A program made the position numbers and the translations under genes. Positions 1 to 5,462 of a stretch of 5,462 nucleotides of DNA are shown piece by piece. Position 1 is the stretch's first letter, and each line of letters starts with the position of its first letter. Source of the DNA: Deltaproteobacteria bacterium (GTDB lineage: Bacteria; Desulfobacterota; Syntrophia; Syntrophales; UBA2210); the NCBI GenBank assembly GCA_019314085.1, contig JAFCZZ010000271.1, positions 1-5,462 on the forward strand. The letters are read 5' to 3'. The notes beneath the pieces were generated by a model. The model made no database searches. It saw nothing but the letters and a program-made list of their open reading frames with translations, and was not told the origin of the DNA.

Positions 1-3000
1 GCCGGGGCCAAATACAGGATCAGCGCCCATTATCTCCAAACCGGCACTATTGGAGATGGTCCGCGGCAAAAGAAGATCCGCTTCCAAACCCGCAGCCCTC
101 AGCAGCACAACGAAATTGGCAAGTGTTTCCATGTCACCCGGTGCCTGATCTTGTTGACGATCGGGGCTGTGTATGAAAACTATTTTCCGGGCATTACGAA
201 TAATCTCAGCGGCGTTGCCGATAGTCGCCGCATCAGTTCCAGACAGACGAGATACCTTCTTTATCTGGAAATCCCTGCTTGCCAAAAAAGTCTTAGCTCC
301 CGGTATTTTTTTCACGATGTCTGGCTTGAAGTAATCTTCATCCAGCAGAACCTGCATTATTCCGTTCCACAGGATTGCTCCTCTTCCGCGCATTGGATCC
401 ATTGTCAGTGATGCCAGAAGCTGGTCGGTCGTACTGATCGCCGAATTGGAAACCACAAGCATGGCTCCTGCCTTCACCGCCTGTATCACATCCACAGCGA
501 GGATCAGATGATCCGACTCCATCGAGGTATTATTGCAGATTATTAGATCAGCATCATTGATGCAAAATCTGTCGGCAGTTGAGGCGGTGTATCCAAAGGA
601 TTCATCCAGAAACCCGGCTTCCCTACCAGTGCCTAGGATCGAAAGTGAAGCAACATTATTGCTTCCAAGACCATCCCTAGCTATTCTCCCAGCCAGGTAC
701 TGTTCTTCATTAGTAAGCTCAGGTGATACGAAAACAGCAACCTTATCTGAGCCATACTTGTCTGCAACCTTTCTCATTCCCGAGACAATCAATTGTTGGG
801 CTTGGCACATCTCTACTTTGCGCCGCTCACTATCACTGCGAATCTCCGATGCGGTGATTCTATTCTGTTTGACAAAGAGTTCATGGCCAAACCGTCCGTA
901 TCGGCAGAGGTATTCCCCCGGAACACCGGAGGTACCGATATAATAACGGCTATCACCAAACTTCTTTACCATAATTGGGCAAGCCAGAGAGCAGAAACCG
1001 CAATTCGTCTGTACATCATCCGTGTCGAGAGATGCTCGACCTGGAAAAGGATATTTCACAGTAAGCGCCCCGGTGGGACAAGAATCGACGCAGTTACCGC
1101 AACTGACGCAGCTTGTTTCCACCAGCGGATCGTTCATCGCAGGTCTCATTTCCGTCTTGAATCCCCGCTCCACAAGGCCCAAGGCAGATATGGGGAGTAT
1201 CTTAGCACAGGTCCGAATGCACCTGGCACAGAGAACACATTTGTTGGGATCATAGGTAATGTAGGGATGCCTCTCGTCTACCTTGTGCTTGCGAACGTAA
1301 CCTTTAAATTTATCCATGTCCACGTTGTACTTCTCGGCGTAAAGTCTCAGGTCACAGTCTTCGAACTTGACGCAGCCGCAACAAAGGCACCGCTGGCATT
1401 CATGCAAGTTATCCTCATACTCGAAGCCGGTAGCAACTTCCGTAAAGTTGCCTCTGCGAGATTCCACTTCAAGCATTTGCACCTCGTGACGTGGAATCTC
1501 CTTCACATCACCTAATTCGGTCTGGCCGGGCTTACTCCAGAACTCCTTTTTAACGGCAAACGGCTCCAATGGAATCTCCTTACTGGTTAGGTAAGCTTGG
1601 ATGCCTCTGGCCGCTATTTGCCCATCTCTGATGGCATCAATGACAACTGTCGGACCATCATCGGCCGTATCTCCGCCAGCAAATACACCATTTATGTTGG
1701 TCTTCATAGTTTCACGATCGACCACAATTGTGCCCCACTTGGTAAGCTTTAGCTTCTTGCCCTTTACTTCGGTCAATCCCTCAAGCACGGGAGCCTGTCC
1801 TATAGCCGACACAGCCATCTGACATGGCAGTTCAAAGTCCGAGTTCTCCAAGGGAACCGGTCGTCGCCTGCCTGATTCATCCAATTCGCCTAACTTCATC
1901 CGGATGCAACGCAGCGCCTTGAGTTTTCCTCCTTCGGCAACAATACCAACCGGCGCGGCTAACTCCATAATTTCGATACCTTCCTCAAGGCAATCCTCAA
2001 TCTCCATCTCATCCGCCGGCATCTCCGCCTTGGTTCGTCGGTAAAGAATTATCACCTTGTCAGCGCCAAGTCGCCAGGCGGTTCGCGCTACGTCCATGGC
2101 GGTATTGCCGCCGCCTACAACCACAATCGTGCCTGATAGTGAGGATGAATTCTCGGTTTTTTCTTGGAGGAATTCCGTTCCTGTTACTATACCTTTGGTA
2201 CCAAACTCGCCTTCGACTCTCATAGGCTTACCGGCCCAGGCACCCGGCCCAATGAAAATTGCATCGTGCTTTTCTCTGAGTTGGTCCAGTGTGATATCTC
2301 TGCCAACGGTTACGCCATATTTAATCTCAGCCCCCGCTCTACAGATGTATTCAACCTCCGCGTCCAGCACTTCATCCGGAAGTCTGTATGTGGGAATGCC
2401 ATAGCGAAGCATGCCTCCGGAATGTTTCTGCGACTCATATATAATCGGTTTGTGCCCCTTCCTACCCAGGAACCATGCGGCGGTCAGTCCTGCCGGACCT
2501 GCCCCAATGATTCCCACCGACTTGCCCGTCGGAGGTTCACACTCAGGACTGCCGTCGTATATGCCTGGAACATCGGTTATAAACCGCTTGATGGCATTTA
2601 TACTTACCGGCTTATCCACATCGTTCCGGCGACAGACTACTTCGCATTTACGCACGCAGATCCTGCTGCAGATTGCTGGCAGCGGATTAGCTTTCCGGAT
2701 TAGGTCAACCGCCTTTCGGTAATGCCCCATGGACGAAAGGGCTGTATAGCCCTGGATGTCGACACCAGCTGGACACCCCTCTCTGCACGGAGAGATGCAG
2801 TCTGCATAGTGGTTTGAGAGAAGCAGTTCCAACGCTGTTTTCCTGGAGGCAAATATCCGATCGTTGCGGGTTTCTATTTCCATACCTGCCTTGATCCTGG
2901 TGGCGCATGAGGGCACCAGATTGAGATGCCCCTTTACCTGCACTACGCACAGGAAACAGGAAGCGTACGGTTCCAATTCTGGTGAATAACAGAGAGTCGG

Positions 3001-3099
3001 TATATCGTCCAGCTCGTTCTCCCTGACGACCTCAAGTATTGTCTTTTCCGGAACGGCCTCAATTTCCTGCCCGTTGATCTTTATTTTTACGTTTTCCAT
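1..3099 (-). CDS. Giant fusion subunit: NuoG-type [2Fe-2S] + GltD/NfnB-type FAD-NAD(P) reductase + ferredoxin + molybdopterin-oxidoreductase (NuoG/FDH-like) domain, 3' end beyond window
   Basis: One uninterrupted frame of 1033 codons begins at the ATG at 3099 and leaves the window without a stop. Residues 1-75 are a NuoG/HydA-type ferredoxin domain with [2Fe-2S] ligands C37, C48, C51 and C65. Residues 97-175 are a GltD/NfnB-type double-cluster domain (C101, C105, C109; C144, C148, C152, C156). Residues 194-490 are an FAD/NAD(P) reductase: FAD fold GAGPAG (199-204), GIPTYRLP (234-241), second nucleotide fold GGGNTAMDVAR (329-339), YRRT (353-356, typical of NADP-using relatives) and AGGDT (474-478). 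A linker has C568, C571, C573, C574, C576 and C582. Residues 614-680 are a two-cluster ferredoxin (C621, C624, C627, C631; C664, C667, C670, C674). From 696 a molybdopterin-oxidoreductase domain starts with C700, C703, C707 and C732 (LCRYGRFG) and reaches NSAGLEIMGADP at the edge. No Cys or Sec is seen where formate dehydrogenases have their metal ligand. No signal peptide or membrane segment is seen. Expected role: NADP(H)/ferredoxin-side subunit of a soluble complex with the NuoEF-like proteins. Substrate is unknown. Confidence 0.9.
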   Translation of the reverse strand, partial: MENVKIKINGQEIEAVPEKTILEVVRENELDDIPTLCYSPELEPYASCFLCVVQVKGHLNLVPSCATRIKAGMEIETRNDRIFASRKTALELLLSNHYADCISPCREGCPAGVDIQGYTALSSMGHYRKAVDLIRKANPLPAICSRICVRKCEVVCRRNDVDKPVSINAIKRFITDVPGIYDGSPECEPPTGKSVGIIGAGPAGLTAAWFLGRKGHKPIIYESQKHSGGMLRYGIPTYRLPDEVLDAEVEYICRAGAEIKYGVTVGRDITLDQLREKHDAIFIGPGAWAGKPMRVEGEFGTKGIVTGTEFLQEKTENSSSLSGTIVVVGGGNTAMDVARTAWRLGADKVIILYRRTKAEMPADEMEIEDCLEEGIEIMELAAPVGIVAEGGKLKALRCIRMKLGELDESGRRRPVPLENSDFELPCQMAVSAIGQAPVLEGLTEVKGKKLKLTKWGTIVVDRETMKTNINGVFAGGDTADDGPTVVIDAIRDGQIAARGIQAYLTSKEIPLEPFAVKKEFWSKPGQTELGDVKEIPRHEVQMLEVESRRGNFTEVATGFEYEDNLHECQRCLCCGCVKFEDCDLRLYAEKYNVDMDKFKGYVRKHKVDERHPYITYDPNKCVLCARCIRTCAKILPISALGLVERGFKTEMRPAMNDPLVETSCVSCGNCVDSCPTGALTVKYPFPGRASLDTDDVQTNCGFCSLACPIMVKKFGDSRYYIGTSGVPGEYLCRYGRFGHELFVKQNRITASEIRSDSERRKVEMCQAQQLIVSGMRKVADKYGSDKVAVFVSPELTNEEQYLAGRIARDGLGSNNVASLSILGTGREAGFLDESFGYTASTADRFCINDADLIICNNTSMESDHLILAVDVIQAVKAGAMLVVSNSAISTTDQLLASLTMDPMRGRGAILWNGIMQVLLDEDYFKPDIVKKIPGAKTFLASRDFQIKKVSRLSGTDAATIGNAAEIIRNARKIVFIHSPDRQQDQAPGDMETLANFVVLLRAAGLEADLLLPRTISNSAGLEIMGADPVFGPG

Positions 3100-3110
3100 G
3101 GATTCTTTTC

Positions 3111-3659
3111 TCAACTCTTGTATACAGCGTCAAAGTTGCAACTGGTTATACACTTGCCGCATTTAACACACATCAAATTATCTATTATATGCACCTTTTT
3201 ACTTTCGCCGTTGATTGCCTCCACAGGACAGTTCTTGGCACAGACAGTACAGCCCGTGCATTTGTCTGGATTAATGTGGAATTCTACCAGAGCTGAGCAG
3301 CTTGCGGCGGGACAGTGCAACTCGTTTATATGAGCATCATATTCTTGACGATAATACCGGATGGTAGTGAGAACCGGATTGGGAGCCGTTTGGCCCAAGC
3401 CACAGAGGCTCGCCTCCTTAATCTGCCCCCCGAGATTTACCAGCTTTTCGATATCGCTAGGTTCTCCCTCGCCTTGGGTAATTCTAGTAAGGATCTCAAG
3501 CATTCTGCGCGTTCCTATACGGCAAAACGTGCATTTCCCGCAGGATTCATTTTGTGTGAAGTTCAGAAAAAATCTGGCCATTTCCACCATGCAGGTGGAA
3601 TCATCAAGAACCACCAGACCGCCTGAACCCATGATAGCTCCAGTGGCGGGGATGGACTC
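3111..3659 (-). pseudogene. nuoF: NuoF-like subunit, 3' part: [4Fe-4S] domain plus C-terminal 2x[4Fe-4S] ferredoxin
   Basis: This is the remaining 182 codons of the NuoF-like gene, displaced from the upstream part by a frame change. Counting from the glutamate at 3659, C40, C43, C46 (SCGKCTFC) and C86 (SLCGLGQ) are the four ligands of the N3-type [4Fe-4S] cluster that takes electrons from FMN. A short motif with H110, H115, C116 and C121 precedes the tail; an equivalent His/Cys site binds a metal in HydB-type subunits, as I recall. The tail is a two-cluster ferredoxin: C134, C137, C140, C144 and C164, C167, C170, C174. This tail is absent from ordinary complex I NuoF and points to the HydB/HndC/StnB class. 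With about 25 lost residues restored, the intact protein would be about 600 residues, normal for that class. The open frame extends upstream to about 3755, but residues before 3659 are not homologous, so an independent start (ATG at 3710 or 3674) is unlikely to be meaningful. The stop lies 11 nt before the next gene. Confidence 0.87.
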
Positions 3660-4818
3660 TGAAATCCCTGCCATCCTTGATTCCTCCACCGATATTGAAG
3701 ACCAGGTCATGAATAGTAGTGCCCATCGGCACTTCGACAAGCCCGCAGTGAACAACCTTTCCCGCTAGGGCGAAAACCTTGGTACCCTTGCTCTTCTCGG
3801 TGCCGTATGAGGCATAGGCCTTGGCACCGTTATTTATTATCCACGGAACATTCGCATAGGTTTCAACGTTGTTGTTGTTTGTCGGCTTTTGCCAGAGTCC
3901 CTTCTCCGCAGGAAAAGGAGGCCTGATTCTCGGCATGCCCCGCTTTCCTTCGATTGACGCAAACAGCGCCGTCTCCTCCCCACATACGAAAGCGCCCGCT
4001 CCCTGCTTGATTTTTACATCGAAGTCGAAACCAGAGCTCAGAATATTCTCACCCAGATAACCTTTCCCCCTGGCAGTCTGGATGGCAATGTTCAGTCTGC
4101 GAATCGCCAGGGGATACTCGGCACGGCAATAGATGTAACCGAACGAAGAACCTATCGCCTTACCGCAGATGATCATACCCTCAAGCACCGCATGGGGATC
4201 TCCCTCAAGCACCGACCGGTCCATGAAGGCGCCCGGGTCGCCTTCATCCGCGTTGCATACCACGTACTTTGTGTCGCTCTTATTATCAGCGGCGAAAGAC
4301 CACTTGAGCCCTGTTGGAAATCCCGCTCCTCCTCGCCCCCTGAGACCGGACCTCTTTATCTGTTTGATGATTTTCTGTGGTGTCATCTCAAGCAGAGCTT
4401 TCCGTACGCCTCTGTAACCCCCTGCAGCCTCGTATTCTTCTAGTGATTCAGGGTCAATGGTCCCGCAATTCTTTAAGACAATTCTAGTCTGAAGCTTATG
4501 GAATTCAGCCTCGAACCCGCTCTTTGTACCGTCCGGAGCAATGCTCAAGGCAACATGTTCCTTCAACACTTCACCGCCCATGACATGCCGATTGTATATC
4601 TCATCAGCCAACTCAGGAGTAACTTCACCATAGATAACCCGATTGCCATCCTCCCGAACCTCAACCAACGGCTCACAATAGCACATGCCTATGCAACCAG
4701 TACCAGATATAGTAAAGGCGCCGGGATTCCCGGAGAGAAGCCCGTTCAGTCTGTCGTAGACCTGCCGAGCTCCCGCCGACAAGCCGCAAGTACTCATTCC
4801 AACAATTACTTTTTTCAT
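3604..4818 (-). CDS. nuoF: NuoF-like FMN/NADH-binding subunit, 5' part of a broken gene
   Basis: This is the N-terminal two thirds of a NuoF/HydB-type subunit, which oxidises or reduces NAD(H) at FMN. Numbering from the ATG at 4818, residues 1-85 form an N-terminal thioredoxin-like domain with C11, C42, C46 and C48 (GTGCIGMCYCEP). The flavin/NADH domain follows: GLRGRGGAGFPTG (158-170), NADEGDPGAF (189-198), GAGAFVCGEETAL (273-285), a KPTNNNNVET segment (311-320) and GLVEVPMGTT (359-368). Homology holds to about 3661, where the frame should enter the conserved QTGGPSGG region. Instead it continues with about 20 unrelated residues to a stop at 3604, while the rest of the protein lies in another frame (3111..3659). 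An upstream in-frame TTG at 4830 is possible, but the ATG is the more natural start; neither has a strong ribosome binding site. The gene sits between the NuoE-like gene and the fusion subunit in one operon. Confidence 0.88.
   Translation of the reverse strand: MKKVIVGMSTCGLSAGARQVYDRLNGLLSGNPGAFTISGTGCIGMCYCEPLVEVREDGNRVIYGEVTPELADEIYNRHVMGGEVLKEHVALSIAPDGTKSGFEAEFHKLQTRIVLKNCGTIDPESLEEYEAAGGYRGVRKALLEMTPQKIIKQIKRSGLRGRGGAGFPTGLKWSFAADNKSDTKYVVCNADEGDPGAFMDRSVLEGDPHAVLEGMIICGKAIGSSFGYIYCRAEYPLAIRRLNIAIQTARGKGYLGENILSSGFDFDVKIKQGAGAFVCGEETALFASIEGKRGMPRIRPPFPAEKGLWQKPTNNNNVETYANVPWIINNGAKAYASYGTEKSKGTKVFALAGKVVHCGLVEVPMGTTIHDLVFNIGGGIKDGRDFRVHPRHWSYHGFRRSGGS
3655..3666 (-). other. Frame break with internal deletion in the NuoF-like gene
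   Basis: Upstream of this point the coding frame reads GGGIKDGRDF; downstream, in a different frame, it reads ESIPATGAIMGSGG. In relatives of this family about 25 residues lie between these blocks, including the near-invariant VQTGGPSGGC stretch, and none of them can be found in any frame here. The DNA at the junction is GATTTCAGAGTCC. In intact members the blocks on either side of the lost segment read like GRDF(R/K) and DFESI, so GATTTC/GAG could be a short direct repeat at which material was lost. The net change is not a multiple of three. It could be a true deletion or an assembly fault. Confidence 0.8.
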
Positions 4819-4872
4819 TAAAAAACTCAAGATATTTTGTTAAACTTTTAGGTTTTTTACTCTCCTGTACGT
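4819..4872 (-). other. AT-rich gap between the NuoE-like and NuoF-like genes
   Basis: This 54-nt spacer is AT-rich. A GGAGAG Shine-Dalgarno-like stretch lies just after the NuoE-like stop, but it is about 40 nt from the chosen ATG and has no start codon at a useful distance. No terminator-strength hairpin is visible, so the two genes are probably cotranscribed. Confidence 0.4.
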
Positions 4873-5388
4873 TCAGGCTTGTTCTCCACAGCTTGCCGAG
4901 AATTTTTCCGTTCCGGCAGTCGTTTCCCTGCGTCGGTAGTTCCTCAGAAGCTTTCGCACCAAAGCAGGCGTAAGTCGGCCGTACGTTTCATCATTAATCA
5001 TAATTGCCGGGGACAGTGAGCAGCACCCAATGCACGCAACAATACTAAGGGTAAATAGACCATCTTCTGTGGTACCCTCAACCTCTATGCTCAATTCATC
5101 TTCAATAGTCTCGATTATCATCGGCGCATTCGATACGTGACACGCGGTTCCATCACATGCCCTTATCACGTACTTTCCCTTGGGACGAAGCCGAAATTGG
5201 CTATAGAAGGTGACGACACCGTAGACTTCTGATTCCGGTATGCCGGTTACACCCGAAATATAGCTTATAGCTCTTCGGGGTATGTAGCCGAAATGGTCCT
5301 GAGCCGACTGCAGCAGCGGAATCAGTTCCCCCGGAGCGCCATCATACCGCCATAGGCGGTAGGCAAAATTATTTTCTTTCTCAGTCAT
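4873..5388 (-). CDS. nuoE: NuoE-like [2Fe-2S] subunit of NAD(P)-linked oxidoreductase (HydC/HndA/StnA type)
   Basis: This 171-residue protein belongs to the NuoE (24 kDa) thioredoxin-like ferredoxin family, the usual partner of NuoF. An N-terminal helical part (about residues 18-60, with the family-typical FGYIP and YGVVTFYSQF segments) leads into the thioredoxin-like domain. The four expected [2Fe-2S] ligands are C78 and C83 (CDGTACH), then C119 and C123 (CIGCC). In complex I and in HydABC-type enzymes this cluster sits next to the FMN of the NuoF subunit. The length is normal, with a slightly extended, charged C-terminal tail after residue 150. The ATG at 5388 is preceded six bases upstream by a weak purine-rich GGAAAAAG (5395-5402), and it is the first gene after the putative sigma-54 promoter. 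It is followed by the NuoF-like gene after a gap of about 54 nt. No membrane subunits are visible, so a soluble complex is more likely than respiratory complex I. The symbol denotes the family only. Confidence 0.93.
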   Translation of the reverse strand: MTEKENNFAYRLWRYDGAPGELIPLLQSAQDHFGYIPRRAISYISGVTGIPESEVYGVVTFYSQFRLRPKGKYVIRACDGTACHVSNAPMIIETIEDELSIEVEGTTEDGLFTLSIVACIGCCSLSPAIMINDETYGRLTPALVRKLLRNYRRRETTAGTEKFSASCGEQA

Positions 5389-5425
5389 GTAAAACTTTTT
5401 CCGACAGTGTTGTTCATTGCTTTAA

Positions 5426-5441
5426 ATCAAAAACCGTGCCA
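5426..5441 (-). promoter_or_regulatory. Putative sigma-54 (RpoN) -24/-12 promoter for the operon
   Basis: Read on the minus strand the site is TGGCACGGTTTTTGAT. The family consensus is TGGCACG, four free bases, then TTGCW, so every fixed position matches except the C of the -12 GC pair, which is A here. A start of transcription about 12 nt downstream would fall near 5415, leaving a leader of about 27 nt before the nuoE-like ATG at 5388. That geometry is what a working promoter needs. Only 21 bases of upstream sequence are in the window, so binding sites for the activator that sigma-54 requires cannot be seen. I see no convincing sigma-70 -35/-10 pair in the same stretch. The match is direct; its use as a promoter is inference. 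Confidence 0.55.
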
Positions 5442-5462
5442 TTCTTGCTCTGGAATAGCAGT

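Noticed and set aside
793..1515. 240-codon plus-strand open frame
   Set aside because: It lies wholly antisense to the ferredoxin and molybdopterin-domain part of the fusion gene, whose minus-strand frame has clear cluster motifs. The plus-strand translation shows no recognisable domain.
2057..2722. Overlapping plus-strand open frames of 103 to 179 codons
   Set aside because: They are antisense to the FAD/NAD(P) domain of the fusion gene, mutually overlapping, and low in recognisable structure.
2705..2950. 81-codon minus-strand open frame
   Set aside because: It is an out-of-frame shadow inside the fusion gene, where the main frame encodes the conserved GltD-type cysteines.
1..3099. [FeFe]-hydrogenase H-cluster domain or active selenocysteine formate dehydrogenase
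   Set aside because: No H-cluster cysteine motifs follow the ferredoxin domains, and no in-frame TGA or Cys is present at the expected Mo/W-ligand position within the window.
3604..3755. Programmed ribosomal frameshift joining the two NuoF-like frames
   Set aside because: No slippery heptamer is seen at the junction, and about 25 conserved residues are missing, which a frameshift alone cannot restore.
4831..4872. Possible terminator or attenuator hairpin between the NuoE-like and NuoF-like genes
   Set aside because: Only four-base stems (CCTG/CAGG and AAAC/GTTT) can be drawn, too weak for termination.
1..5462. CRISPR array, insertion sequence, tRNA or rRNA
   Set aside because: No spaced direct repeats, terminal inverted repeats, transposase motifs or RNA-gene features were seen; nearly all of the window is coding on one strand.

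Overview
The window carries one minus-strand operon, read from the right edge to the left edge, that encodes a soluble, multi-subunit, NAD(P)-linked iron-sulfur/flavin oxidoreductase. Reading along transcription: a short upstream region with a near-consensus sigma-54-type promoter (5426..5441); a NuoE-like [2Fe-2S] subunit (4873..5388); a NuoF-like FMN/NADH subunit with an N-terminal thioredoxin-like domain and a C-terminal two-cluster ferredoxin domain (3111..4818), which is broken near 3655-3666; and a very large fusion subunit (1..3099) that starts 11 nt after the NuoF-like stop and runs off the left edge with 1033 codons open and no stop. The plus strand holds only antisense shadows of these genes.

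The fusion protein joins, in order, a NuoG/HydA-type [2Fe-2S] domain, a GltD/NfnB-type double-cluster domain with FAD and NAD(P) Rossmann folds, a cysteine-rich linker, a 2x[4Fe-4S] ferredoxin domain, and a molybdopterin-oxidoreductase (NuoG/formate dehydrogenase-like) domain with its own [4Fe-4S] motif. The expected position of the metal-ligating Cys/Sec holds no such residue, so the last domain looks closer to NuoG than to an active formate dehydrogenase, although its end lies outside the window.

As a unit, the genes suggest a complex that exchanges electrons between NADH (NuoEF-like part), NADP(H) (GltD/NfnB-like part) and probably ferredoxin. The arrangement recalls electron-bifurcating HydABC and the Sporomusa-type Nfn (Stn) transhydrogenase, here with an added NuoG/FDH-like module on the large subunit. 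This function is inferred from domain content and has not been demonstrated.

The source is most likely an anaerobic bacterium (ferredoxin-type clusters throughout, soluble flavin/iron-sulfur machinery, no membrane segments, roughly half GC by eye). A sigma-54-type promoter would fit groups such as Desulfobacterota or some Firmicutes, but the taxonomy cannot be settled from the window. The NuoF-like gene has lost about 25 conserved residues together with a frame change, so in this sequence the complex would lack an intact NADH subunit unless the break is an assembly error.
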